DNA of 20,261 bases from CAYZEZ01 sp964477295 (GCA_964477295.1 CAYZEZ010000054.1:1-20261); one strand, 5' to 3'; counted from the first letter of the stretch, positions 8,186 to 16,248 are shown. Numbers and translations are program-made. Notes: a model not told the origin generated them from the letters alone.

Positions 8186-8243
8186 CCCAATTCCCACACC
8201 CAATTCCCACACCCACACCACCTCTTCACTCTTCACTCTTCAC
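8186..8243. repeat. 13-bp and 7-bp tandem repeats in front of the tRNA
   Basis: CCCAATTCCCACA occurs twice in tandem (8186-8198, 8199-8211), followed by three copies of TCTTCAC (8223-8229, 8230-8236, 8237-8243). The latter are the reverse complement of the GAAGAGT-type array at 3220. They end 7 bases before the tRNA. Confidence 0.85.
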
Positions 8244-8250
8244 TTAATAG

Positions 8251-8324
8251 GGCGAGATAGCTCAGCTGGTTAGAGCGCATGATTCATAATCATGAGGTCC
8301 CGGGTTCAACTCCCGGTCTCGCTA
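8251..8324 (+). tRNA. tRNA with CAU anticodon, probably elongator tRNA-Met
   Basis: A complete cloverleaf folds by eye. The acceptor GGCGAGA (8251-8257) pairs with TCTCGCT (8317-8323) with a G-U first pair, and A73 is at 8324. The D-stem is GCTC/GAGC. The anticodon arm is CATGA-TTCATAA-TCATG with CAT at 8285-8287, and the T-arm is CCGGG-TTCAACT-CCCGG. CCA is not encoded. The anticodon stem lacks the three G-C pairs of initiator tRNA, so elongator Met is favoured. A lysidine-modified tRNA-Ile2 cannot be excluded by eye. The segment from the anticodon arm to just past the 3' end recurs at 13486-13537 and, disrupted, at about 16345-16420. Confidence 0.95.
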
Positions 8325-8329
8325 CTGAA
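8278..8329 (+). other. Inferred attL: tRNA 3' segment identical to 13486-13537
   Basis: These 52 bases, from the anticodon stem through five bases past the tRNA, are identical to 13486-13537. This is the arrangement left by site-specific integration into the 3' part of a tRNA gene. The exact crossover point cannot be determined. Confidence 0.7.
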
Positions 8330-8357
8330 AATCAGATAGTTAGTATTTTTAGAGTCA

Positions 8358-8399
8358 GTAAAAATCCTTCTCCATCGAAAAACAGAGAAGGATTTTTAC
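8358..8399 (+). terminator. Intrinsic terminator after the tRNA / left end of element 1
   Basis: A 15-bp perfect stem (8358-8372 with 8385-8399) has a 12-base loop and T-tract. It contains the inverted 12-mer AAATCCTTCTCC (8362-8373) and a one-mismatch copy of GGAGAAGGATTT (8384-8395), which link it to the inferred element ends at 13386, 13570 and 16250. The palindrome may act in both directions. Confidence 0.85.
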
Positions 8400-8437
8400 A
8401 TTTTAAAGTACTGGCTATTAACAATGTAACATGACTG

Positions 8438-8557
8438 ACCATATGATTTCTTAACATAAGATCAGAAAACCATTAAATGATTATTATTTGAGGAGGGAAA
8501 AACAATTATGTAGGGTGGTAGCCTACTATAAAACCATATGAAAAATGTTATGTTAAG
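8438..8557. promoter_or_regulatory. Inverted and direct short repeats upstream of the AlbA_2 regulator
   Basis: CTTAACATAA (8450-8459) is the exact reverse complement of TTATGTTAAG (8548-8557). ACCATATGA occurs in direct orientation at 8438-8446 and 8533-8541. They bracket the AT-rich leader of the regulator gene and could be operator sites for autoregulation, but nothing proves this. The remainder of 8400-8598 shows nothing else clear. Confidence 0.35.
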
Positions 8558-8598
8558 TAAATACGGATTTATATATTTATAGAAGATTAAATATTAAG

Positions 8599-10148
8599 AT
8601 GACTTCCGAAAAACTCGAAGAACTAATCTTTCAAGGTGAAGGCATTGAAATTGAATTCAAAACTTCTCATTTTGAGCTAAATAAAGATACATTTGAGACA
8701 ATCTGTGCTTTCCTTAACAGGCAGGGTGGACATTTGTTTTTGGGAATAAAAGACAATGGAGCAGTAGAAGGTGTTATGGAAAGTAGTGTCAGTACTATTA
8801 TAAATAATATTGTTACAAATGCGAATAATCCACAGAAACTCAATCCTCCCTTTTATTTATCTCCACAGGTAATTGATTTTAAAAGGAAAAAGGTCATTTA
8901 TGTATATGTGCCAGAGAGTTCTCAAGTTCATAACACAAATGGTAAAATATTTGATAGGAACCAGGATGGGGATTTGGATATTACCAAACATCATGATCAA
9001 GTAACCCAACTGTTCTTACGAAAACAAAACACATATTCTGAAAATAAAGTCTTCCCATTTGTTGAACTTGCTGATTTTAAAGAGGAATTATTCAAGCGGT
9101 TACGCACCATAGTTGAAAATAGCAATCCCCAGCATCCATGGTTAGAAATGCCAAATGAAGAGATTCTTCGCTATTCCGGACTTTACAAAAAGGATCTTGT
9201 TACCGGTAGAGAAGGATACACACTGGCTGGTATTTTATTATTAGCCAAAGATGAAACAATTTTAACTGCCTTACCACATCATAAAACTGATGCAATTCTG
9301 CGTAAAGAGAATCTTGATCGATACGACGACAGGGATGACATTCGCACCAATCTTATCGAAAGCTATGACCGTTTAATGGCTTTTATCCAAAAACACCTTC
9401 CTGATAAATTTTATCAGGAAAGTACATACCGTATAAATCTTAGGGATAGACTTTTTAGAGAGGTTGTAAGTAACCTGCTTATTCATAGAGAGTTCAGTAA
9501 TGCTTTTCCCGCCAAGTTAATTATCGAAACGGATAGGGTTTATGCAGAGAACTGGAATCGTCCACATGGATCAGGATCCATAGATCCTGCCAACTTTTCA
9601 CCTTATCCAAAAAATCCGGTGATTGCCAGGTTCTTCAAGGAAATTGGCCGTGTTGATGAATTAGGATCAGGAATACGAAATACATACAAGTACTGCAGAA
9701 TTTATACACCAGGTACTAATCCCGAATTCATTGAGGGAGATATTTTCAAGACAATAATACCTTTGAAGTCGGAAAAAGGTACTACCCCAATAACTACCCT
9801 AATAACTACCCAAAAAATACCTGAAAGAATTATTGNNNNNNNNNNNNNNNNNNNNNNNNNNNNNNNNNNNNNNNNNNNNNNNNNNNNNNNNNNNNNNNNN
9901 NNNNNNNNNNNNNNNNNNNNNNNNNNNNNNNNNNNACTACCCCAATAACTACCCTAATAACTACCCAAAAAATACCTGAAAGAATTATTGAAAAACTTAA
10001 AGAAAATCCATCATTAAGCAGAAAGAAATTAGCTGAATTGCTCGGTAATATTACAGAAGACGGGATTAAATATCATCTTGAGAAGTTGAAGCAGGAAGGT
10101 AAAATAGAGAGGATAGGGGGGACCAGGGGATATTGGAAAGTCAAATAA
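8599..10148 (+). CDS. AlbA_2 (Schlafen-like) / RecG-like ATP-binding regulator, interrupted by an assembly gap
   Basis: The N-terminal AlbA_2 domain (about residues 5-135) shows EIEFKTSH and LNRQGGHLFLGIKDNG. A C-terminal GHKL-like ATP-binding region (about 280-395) shows LFREVVSNLLIHREF and GRVDELGSGIRNTYK. A Thr-rich repeat linker (TTPITTLITTQK) leads to a winged helix (RIIEKLKENPSLSRKKLAEL onward). This is the architecture of the COG2865 transcriptional-regulator family, often found in mobile or defence regions. 100 Ns at 9836-9935 break the frame. The 55 bases on each side are identical, and merging them gives a continuous 464-residue protein ending at 10148. It is the first gene of element 1 and reads away from the tRNA. 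DNA-binding regulation or a defence role is family inference; the target is unknown. Confidence 0.85.
9781..9990. other. Assembly gap (100 N) flanked by identical 55-bp sequences
   Basis: Bases 9781-9835 and 9936-9990 are identical. They contain 12-bp units starting ACTACCC that encode the Thr-rich linker. Removing one copy and the Ns (155 bases) restores the reading frame. The simplest reading is two contig ends that overlap but were joined with a default gap. A true longer tandem repeat is the alternative. Confidence 0.9.
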
Positions 10149-10223
10149 ATTCTAATTTCTTTTTTTCGGGAAAATTGACTGTTAAAACTTAATTTGATAT
10201 ACCAATAGAAAACAGGAAGGAAG

Positions 10224-10276
10224 TTGGGTAATTTTTGGGTAGTTAGTTGGGTGAAATATTGGGTTAACAGTTGGGT
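10224..10276. repeat. Five TTGGGT units at 11-12 bp spacing, inverted relative to the regulator linker repeats
   Basis: TTGGGT begins at 10224, 10235, 10247, 10259 and 10271, giving spacings of 11, 12, 12 and 12. The reverse complement (CTAACTACCCAAAAA) closely matches the linker repeat in the regulator gene (ATAACTACCCAAAAA). Related repeats therefore flank the winged-helix coding segment in opposite orientations. The rest of 10149-10319 shows nothing recognisable. Confidence 0.75.
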
Positions 10277-10319
10277 TTTGTAGTAGAAATAGTTTTACAG
10301 TACTAAATCATTATTAATA

Positions 10320-13103
10320 TTAAAAAATCCCTGCGGTTGTCCTTGGGAATTTCTCCGGATCAAGCATATAAAAATCAGATGTTCCCTCGTTCCAGCTCTG
10401 TCCACATCCTGTACCGTAATAAACGATTCCGTTTATGGTAAAGGAAAAGGCACCCGATATTTTCCGCATAAAAGGCATAACAGGCTTCCATTTATTTTCG
10501 TCAGGAAAGAATTCCGATATTTGGTTTTTTAAAACAGTTGTGGTTGCCTGGCCACCAATTAGTAAAATCCGGTTATTTATTACTAATGCATTACAAAAAA
10601 TATACTGGCCTGTTGTCGGACTGTTTATTTTCGACCACAAATCCATTTCCGGATCATACCTATAAAAGCCGTTTCCATACCCCATTCCCACATAGCCATA
10701 ATTCCCGAAACTAAAATAATATCCCGTTTCATATTCCTTTGGCGGTCCTGTCCTGGGTATCCAGTTATTCTTTTGCCTGTCATACTCCCATAATCCAAGA
10801 TCATTACCGATATAACCCCTTGAGCCGATTGTGAAACTAAAATAGTCTTTACCGGTTGGTCCCGGGATACTTGCTCTTTGTTCCCATTTATCCTGTTCCG
10901 TATTATATAACCAAACTGTATTGGCAGACTCAGATACAGCTCCATAACCGGGACCAATATAAACAAGGTCATTAATTTTCATTAGAACAGGCCTTCTGAC
11001 ACTCCCACCCGGAAAATCATTTTTTCTTGTCCATGAATCATTCGAGGGATTATATTCCCAGACTTGGTCGCCCGAGCCTGAGGTCTGGGCACTTCCACCG
11101 ACAACATAACCCTTGTCTCCGGCCGAAAAACCGGTTCCGCCAAAAATTTCGCCTCCTTCAAAGTCAGCTAGTTGTTTCCATGGCTCAATAATAGCAAGCT
11201 TCCTGTCAGATATTGCAGTTTTATTACAAATTTCAATTGAAATCTCACACTTCTCCTGGTCAGTAAACAAATTAAACAATATTTCAATAGAATGAGCAGA
11301 TACATTATCAGCATGAAACGGGTATCCACAAAATCCTATAATATTTTCATCTTCCCTGAATGGATTGAAGTTCGAACCCATAAGGGTCAGCTTTGTAAGT
11401 CCCCTGTATGCAGTATCAGGCAAAAATCCTGTTAATACAGGTGGCTTAAATGAAAATTTGTCGGTTGTGGTAACCTGGTACTCTCCTATAGTAACGGATA
11501 CGTATCCAGTACAATCTTCAGAGAATAACCAATCTGGTATTCGCCCGACTAGTTCGGTTGCACTGCAACTGTATAAGGTTATTTTAGTATCACCAATCTT
11601 CACCAGATTATAATTTAAAACAGGATTGAAATTCCTTCCATGAATACTGATTTCCTCAAGGAATGTTCCATACATGGGAGAAAAACCTGATATCTCAGGT
11701 TCTTTCAGATTAAATTCCTGTTCCGAAATTATTTGTTTACCCCTGGTTGTTATAAAAAGCCTGGAGTTCTTTTCAAGCAGTCCTGCAGGTACCAAAGTTT
11801 TCAATACTGTATCTTTTGCGAATATTGCATTGGCGACAACATTATTAAACCTGATTACTATTTCATCTGTCTTTGTTCCCAGGTCAAGGCCATAAACACA
11901 AATTGTATCATTGTATGTGGCCAGTTCAGGTGAAATACCTGCTATTTCCGGAACCTGGTTAAAGAAGCCTACCTTTTCTTCCGACCGATGTCCGGCTACT
12001 TCAACTGAAACATCAATGAAACCACGAGGCAATCCATCCGGAATCACTGGATTGGTTTCTGTATCCTTTTCATTTTTAATCGTAACACCTATATCATTAA
12101 AATAGACGGTCAGAAGGCCTTTCCCAAAATATTTACCCGAAATGAGAATAGTTTGTCCAGTATATGCTGAATCCCTGTTTATTGACATTACCTCCGGTTT
12201 GTGCAGCCAAACTTTTTTTACTGAATGATATACATGATCCACGTAATGTATGCTGATACAAGATGAATTCACGTCAAGGGACTCAGGTATAATGATGTGA
12301 GCAGTTGAATCATTCTCCGGTAAAACTTTGACAATATAACCCTCCATTGAGATACTCATCCGATTGCTTTCAAAAATGAAATTTTTGCCGGTTATTGTAA
12401 CTGTATCACCCCATGTTGCCAGTGAGGGTATAATATCGTATACCATTGGAGAAGCAAATTTAAACCTTTCATCAGCCCTGATAAAAAGATCCCCTGACCT
12501 TACCGTCAGGACAGAATTCTTTTGAAAAACCTCTTCCGGGATAATTGTTTTCAAGCAGGTATCAGAACTAAAAGTGATCTCTGCAGGTTTACTGGAAAAC
12601 CAAACCTCATTTTCTTCAATCCTGGGACTAAAATTTTTCCCAATGATGGAAATTGTATCACCCCAGATGGCTGAATCAGGTAAAAAGAAGTCGATCAGTG
12701 GCATCATACTGCCGTTACAAGAAAACTGTATTTCGTTGGCATATATTATATTTATACCAACCACTGCATATGCCCTGACGTAATATTCCTTATTTTGTTT
12801 AAGACCATATGTTATCCTGGCCTCGAAGTAGTCTTTTCCTGGATATGAGTAACAACTGACTAGATTATGATTGAAAATGGTGGGATCTGGCTCTGGTCCC
12901 CATACAAACCCGAAATCTTTCACCTCATGATATTGATGATTTTTCATGGTTGCTGTAAATGAAACACCGGTTTCATCTATGTTAAATACATAGCCTGTCT
13001 CGATATTAAATTCATGATCGGACTCTTCTTTTTCGCAGAAAGTTAAAGTGTAAATCAGAATTGCAGTGAAAACAATTAAGCTGGCAGAAACCTTTGTTCT
13101 CAT
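10320..13103 (-). CDS. Predicted surface lipoprotein: six IPT/TIG domains and a C-terminal Kelch propeller
   Basis: About 927 residues from the ATG at 13103; a GTG two codons earlier is possible but less likely. The signal peptide ends LTLTFC, then EKEES. Cys followed by X-Lys-(Asp/Glu)2 fits the lipoprotein export signal known in Bacteroidetes, so surface exposure is likely, although Phe before Cys is unusual for a lipobox. An Fn3-like domain (about 35-130) is followed by six IPT/TIG domains. They open with LPDSAIWGDTISIIGKNF, IPSLATWGDTVTITGKNF, NRDSAYTGQTILISGKYF, SPELATYNDTICVYGLDL, SPMYGTFLEEISIHGRNF and LPDTAYRGLTKLTLMGSNF. Kelch repeats fill about 640-920 (GYVVGGSAQTSGSGDQVWEY, RILLIGG). 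The function is probably binding of a polymer or host/partner surface. It is cargo of element 1 and runs towards the regulator gene. Confidence 0.85.
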   Translation of the reverse strand: MRTKVSASLIVFTAILIYTLTFCEKEESDHEFNIETGYVFNIDETGVSFTATMKNHQYHEVKDFGFVWGPEPDPTIFNHNLVSCYSYPGKDYFEARITYGLKQNKEYYVRAYAVVGINIIYANEIQFSCNGSMMPLIDFFLPDSAIWGDTISIIGKNFSPRIEENEVWFSSKPAEITFSSDTCLKTIIPEEVFQKNSVLTVRSGDLFIRADERFKFASPMVYDIIPSLATWGDTVTITGKNFIFESNRMSISMEGYIVKVLPENDSTAHIIIPESLDVNSSCISIHYVDHVYHSVKKVWLHKPEVMSINRDSAYTGQTILISGKYFGKGLLTVYFNDIGVTIKNEKDTETNPVIPDGLPRGFIDVSVEVAGHRSEEKVGFFNQVPEIAGISPELATYNDTICVYGLDLGTKTDEIVIRFNNVVANAIFAKDTVLKTLVPAGLLEKNSRLFITTRGKQIISEQEFNLKEPEISGFSPMYGTFLEEISIHGRNFNPVLNYNLVKIGDTKITLYSCSATELVGRIPDWLFSEDCTGYVSVTIGEYQVTTTDKFSFKPPVLTGFLPDTAYRGLTKLTLMGSNFNPFREDENIIGFCGYPFHADNVSAHSIEILFNLFTDQEKCEISIEICNKTAISDRKLAIIEPWKQLADFEGGEIFGGTGFSAGDKGYVVGGSAQTSGSGDQVWEYNPSNDSWTRKNDFPGGSVRRPVLMKINDLVYIGPGYGAVSESANTVWLYNTEQDKWEQRASIPGPTGKDYFSFTIGSRGYIGNDLGLWEYDRQKNNWIPRTGPPKEYETGYYFSFGNYGYVGMGYGNGFYRYDPEMDLWSKINSPTTGQYIFCNALVINNRILLIGGQATTTVLKNQISEFFPDENKWKPVMPFMRKISGAFSFTINGIVYYGTGCGQSWNEGTSDFYMLDPEKFPRTTAGIF

Positions 13104-13145
13104 ACTCACTTTACAGCATTTTACTGGTTATCTGGTTAAACAGAT

Positions 13146-13153
13146 CAAAGTTA
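13146..13153 (-). promoter_or_regulatory. Candidate -7 box of the IPT/Kelch gene
   Basis: On the minus strand the sequence is TAACTTTG, a match to TAnnTTTG, 43 bases before the ATG at 13103. No convincing -33 element is seen. Confidence 0.4.
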
Positions 13154-13316
13154 AGCTTTATCCATCATCAATAAAACCATTTTTAGTACTAATGAGGAAC
13201 AAATGAAGCTAGTAAACTGGTCGGAGTTGATAGTTTATGTGATGAAGGTTCTTTAAAAGTTGATTCTGAATCTGGTAGATCTAACTTTAAAGACATTCCT
13301 GCTGGCTATTGAAATG

Positions 13317-13370
13317 ATGGTGGTCAGATTCGAACTTACGACTCCCCGTTCACAAAAGGTTCACCACTCC
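13317..13370 (-). pseudogene. Degenerate tRNA 3'-half-like remnant, antisense
   Basis: The minus strand reads GGGGAGTC, then GTAAG-TTCGAAT-CTGAC (a T-arm with one mismatch), then CACCA. This resembles the T-arm and 3' end of a tRNA. The + strand translates to VVRFELTTP, a peptide commonly seen antisense to tRNA genes. No matching 5' half or acceptor strand is present. The isotype is uncertain (a tRNA-Pro-like T-arm is possible). The rest of 13154-13384 has no recognisable feature. Confidence 0.4.
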
Positions 13371-13384
13371 TATTATTTCAGTTA

Positions 13385-13537
13385 TGGAGAAGGATTTTCG
13401 GAGAAGGATTTGCCCCTAAAAGCGGGATTTTCGCAAAAGGTCATTTATGCAACAGCCACATAATCAGCAGTGTATAAATAGAGATCATGATTCATAATCA
13501 TGAGGTCCCGGGTTCAACTCCCGGTCTCGCTACTGAA
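13385..13537 (+). other. Right end of element 1 with tRNA 3' fragment (attR/attL junction)
   Basis: The block starts with two direct GGAGAAGGATTT copies (13386-13397, 13400-13411; 14-bp period). It continues with about 75 bases resembling 16276-16350 and ends with a 52-base exact copy of the tRNA 3' segment (13486-13537). No 5' half of the tRNA is present, so it cannot make a tRNA. It serves as the right junction of element 1 and left junction of element 2. The first 33 bases are identical to 16249-16281. Confidence 0.75.
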
Positions 13538-13567
13538 TATCAGGCATTTAGAAATGTCAAAGAAATT

Positions 13568-13605
13568 AAAAATCCTTCTCCGGCGAAAAACGGAGAAGGA
13601 TTTTT
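13568..13605 (+). terminator. Intrinsic terminator, left end of element 2
   Basis: AAAAATCCTTCTCCG (13568-13582) pairs perfectly with 13591-13605 around an 8-base loop, followed by further Ts. It holds both orientations of the 12-mer GGAGAAGGATTT (13570-13581 inverted, 13592-13603 direct). It is closely similar to the tRNA terminator at 8358-8399 and sits at the same distance from the tRNA segment. The remaining 13606-13781 shows no recognisable feature. Confidence 0.85.
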
Positions 13606-13781
13606 TTATATAATGTTTCTGGATATCACAAGTTTAACTTCAAGGACCTTATGATTTCTCATCCTGAGATAAAAAAATATTTGAAAAACAAAATATTGAA
13701 AGTTTGTTTGGGATGGTTAATGATCCTAAAGATTATGTTGATTGTTATAATGCAGAATCATTCTGACAAAACCTCAATATC

Positions 13782-14459
13782 TCATTTGTTTAAAAAAGCC
13801 TTTTTCCAGCGTATATATGGATCTTCAAAACGGATTTTATTTTGATTAAACTTATCAGGATCCCATTCCCTGCCAACCCATGATTTCATTGCATCGTGCT
13901 CGGGATTACCAGGATCGGCCAATGTTTTTATCAAATGCAAATACCCGGAAAAACCTCCACAATCTTCTGGCGGACAAGCCCTTTCACCACCAATACAAAC
14001 AGGATATTTTACGCCTTTTTCCCGGAAGATGTATCCTTCAAGTTTTACAATATGATACCAGTCATCACCATAATCATAAAGATATTTTGCCTGCACACTC
14101 AAATCATTGAAATACGCAAACATGGGTATCTCCCATCCCGGGAATACCTCCTGTAAATCTACTATGCCATCGAAATCCGGAATGCCTATATGGTCTTCCT
14201 TTTGCTTTCCCTTACCTCGTATTTCGAAATGATGCAGATGACGATCCTGCCATCCCATGGAATCCTGGATGGCAACATGCAGATCCCAGAAATTATAATC
14301 TGACGGCACTAATATCCTTCTCCAGATCAGTGGCTCTATATCCTGCAGTTCAATTTTAAACTGTAACAGATGATTTTTTGCGTAGGGATTGCTTTTTGAC
14401 TTTTCATATTTCATCAGGTATCCCTGATCCGTGTAATTTTTTTCAAATTTTAGTTTCAT
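13782..14459 (-). CDS. Plasmid pRiA4b ORF-3-like family protein
   Basis: The 225-residue protein shows the hallmarks of the pRiA4b ORF-3 family (PF07929). These are QFKIELQDIEPLIWRRILVP, then a WDLHVAIQDSMGWQDRHLHHF segment, YLYDYGDDWYHIVKLE, and the GERACPPEDCGGFSGY signature with two Cys. The family is common on plasmids and in genomic islands; its biochemical function is not established. The gene is 65 bases downstream of the Fic gene on the same strand, so the two are probably co-transcribed. Met16 (MKYEKSK) is an alternative start, since residues 1-15 lie outside the family core. Together with Fic it is the whole coding content of element 2. Confidence 0.88.
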   Translation of the reverse strand: MKLKFEKNYTDQGYLMKYEKSKSNPYAKNHLLQFKIELQDIEPLIWRRILVPSDYNFWDLHVAIQDSMGWQDRHLHHFEIRGKGKQKEDHIGIPDFDGIVDLQEVFPGWEIPMFAYFNDLSVQAKYLYDYGDDWYHIVKLEGYIFREKGVKYPVCIGGERACPPEDCGGFSGYLHLIKTLADPGNPEHDAMKSWVGREWDPDKFNQNKIRFEDPYIRWKKAFLNK

Positions 14460-14524
14460 TGATTTGGTCGCTTTACAATTTAAGATCTAATACTAAATTG
14501 GCTTTCAGAATGATTTCAATTTTT

Positions 14525-16045
14525 TCAACCACTGATTATTTTTATCAGGAATTTCGTAAATGCTGAAATATCCTGGTTTGCGCTTGCTTTTTCAAGAGAT
14601 TCCATATACTCATTGCGATCCTCAATCCGTATCACAATCCAGGGATACCCCCCCGAAGCAAGCATTGCATTCATTAAGAACCGTGCGATTCTTCCGTTTC
14701 CATCCCTGTAGGGATGAATGTAAACAAAGAAAAAATGTCCCAGAACTGCCCGAACCGAAGGTTCTTTTTCCTCCTTGAGCAATTCAAAAAAGACCGGCAT
14801 GGAATCCCTGACTGCCACGACACCAGGCGGAGTATGCCTGGATTCTTTAATATACACAGGACTGTTCCTGTATCCTGCTAAATCGGATGCTTCCAGGATT
14901 CCTGCAGCCACGCCGGGTGCAAATAATTCCCTGTACCATGTATGATGATCCTTTTCAACAATTTCTCCGGGATTATTTCCTCCCAGGATTGATCTTAGAC
15001 TTTCTTTAACCGCCTGGAATGACTGCCAGTATCCCCTGGCTGCCATGGCATCGACTTGCATTCTGTCTTCAATATCCCCGGCAGGATCCCACCGGCCACT
15101 TCTAACCTTTTCAACGAGATCAGGAGATACCTTATATCCTTCTATTGAAAGGGAGTGATAAGCATCAGTAATATATTGATCATCCACTTCCTCTAAATAC
15201 TTATTAATCTTTTTTGGAATTCCTGGTGAATCCGGGAACCTTGCTGCAACATGTTCTCTCATCTGCCGCCACATAAGTTTTATCCTGTAAACATATGGCG
15301 AGCTTTCCCGGGTAATTAAGATTACTGGTGTTTTTACCTTAAATGGATCCTTTTCCCTGATATCGTAATCAGCACTTTTAAAAGCGGATAAAATTTCATC
15401 TGCAATAAAATCCTTCCCAATATTACGAAAGGCCCCTGCTAACCTTCCGGCTATTGTGGAGCGCCCTCCTTTGAGCAATATGGTCAGGACTTCTGATGCA
15501 TCTTTTATCATAGCCAGAGCAATTCTGGCATCGGTTGGGTACTTGCTATAAAAATCCGGTGAACAAGCTATTAACGCAGACGGAAGTGAAAATAAATTTA
15601 ATCCGTCCTTTTCTGTAATATCCTTATTTGGAGGAATTGAAGAAGTGACATCAAACAGGGAAGTATTATGAAGCAAAGAGGTTTTATTATTGCCGGCCTT
15701 TGGTGAGCGCACCAACAACTGTTTTGGTATTGCTGTATTGCCATTGTGAATAAGTAAAGACTGTTCCGGCGATAAACACCAATCATTCTCAAATCGCTCT
15801 TTCATGTAAACAGAGACGAAATACCAGTATGATGTAAACCATGAAGTACTATCTCCTTTCATTTCGTCGGGACGAGTTGATATATACCAACCTTTCATAA
15901 CCTCCCTGAGAAAACCTTTGGACACAAGCCGATCCTTGTGAGTCCTGGAGAGATCACCTGATTTAATGACTGCAATTCCATCTTTATTCTGGAATTTGAC
16001 TAATAACTGCAGTGATCCTGACAATTTTTCTGCAGGGGTGGGCAT
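14525..16045 (-). CDS. Fic-domain protein with AbiEi-like N-terminus and inhibitory helix
   Basis: The 506-residue protein has a C-terminal Fic domain with catalytic motif HPYRDGNGRIAR (His444, Asp448, Arg455). It also has an (S/T)xxxE(G/N) inhibitory motif, SLSIEG (298-303, Glu302), placing it in the class with the inhibitory helix N-terminal to the core. Fic enzymes usually transfer AMP from ATP to Ser/Thr/Tyr of a target protein. Here Glu302 is predicted to hold the enzyme inactive. The first about 200 residues (KSGDLSRTHKDRLVSKGFLREV, KGWYISTRP, LSPEQSLLIHNGN) resemble the AbiEi/winged-helix antitoxin region, so the protein may control its own promoter. Four 24-bp repeats lie immediately upstream. 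It is probably a self-contained toxin-antitoxin or defence module of element 2; the target is unknown. Confidence 0.87.
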   Translation of the reverse strand: MPTPAEKLSGSLQLLVKFQNKDGIAVIKSGDLSRTHKDRLVSKGFLREVMKGWYISTRPDEMKGDSTSWFTSYWYFVSVYMKERFENDWCLSPEQSLLIHNGNTAIPKQLLVRSPKAGNNKTSLLHNTSLFDVTSSIPPNKDITEKDGLNLFSLPSALIACSPDFYSKYPTDARIALAMIKDASEVLTILLKGGRSTIAGRLAGAFRNIGKDFIADEILSAFKSADYDIREKDPFKVKTPVILITRESSPYVYRIKLMWRQMREHVAARFPDSPGIPKKINKYLEEVDDQYITDAYHSLSIEGYKVSPDLVEKVRSGRWDPAGDIEDRMQVDAMAARGYWQSFQAVKESLRSILGGNNPGEIVEKDHHTWYRELFAPGVAAGILEASDLAGYRNSPVYIKESRHTPPGVVAVRDSMPVFFELLKEEKEPSVRAVLGHFFFVYIHPYRDGNGRIARFLMNAMLASGGYPWIVIRIEDRNEYMESLEKASANQDISAFTKFLIKIISG

Positions 16046-16085
16046 GATTATTTTATTATTATTACTGGCCTGTTAAAATATGTCT

Positions 16086-16181
16086 GTTGCATATTTAGTT
16101 TAACGTGCCGGGCTGTATTTAGTATATTACGTCGTGTGATTTTAAGTATAATCCGATGTGTTGTTATTAGTATATTATGCA
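16086..16181. promoter_or_regulatory. Four imperfect 24-bp direct repeats upstream of the Fic gene
   Basis: The cores TTTAGT (16094), TTTAGT (16118), TTAAGT (16142) and ATTAGT (16166) start exactly 24 bases apart. Aligned 24-mers (16086, 16110, 16134, 16158) share an invariant first G, a T-rich centre, AGT at the middle and a G near the end. They lie 41-136 bases before the Fic start, directly downstream of a candidate -7 box. The geometry suggests cooperative binding by a protein repeating every 24 bases, possibly the winged-helix N-terminus of the Fic protein itself. Confidence 0.65.
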
Positions 16182-16187
16182 AAGATA
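16180..16187 (-). promoter_or_regulatory. Candidate -7 box of the Fic operon
   Basis: The minus strand reads TATCTTTG, matching TAnnTTTG, 135 bases upstream of the Fic start. Transcription from it would place the 24-bp repeats just after the start site, where a bound protein would block elongation. No -33 element is evident. Confidence 0.4.
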
Positions 16188-16248
16188 TTAATAATTAACT
16201 ACATTGATGGGTTGAATTATATAAAATTTCCTGAGAGAAGATAGTCTG

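Noticed and set aside
8490..8513. Shine-Dalgarno-like GAGGAGGG followed by ATG-TAG (start then stop)
   Set aside because: A start-stop pair can be regulatory, but Shine-Dalgarno use is rare in this phylum and nothing else supports it.
13260..13463. 67-residue open frame with VVRFELTTP
   Set aside because: It reads antisense through a tRNA-like remnant and into the element-end repeat, a known source of false proteins.
13486..13537. Partial tRNA copy as a functional second tRNA gene
   Set aside because: The acceptor 5' strand and D-arm are missing; only the anticodon arm onward is present.
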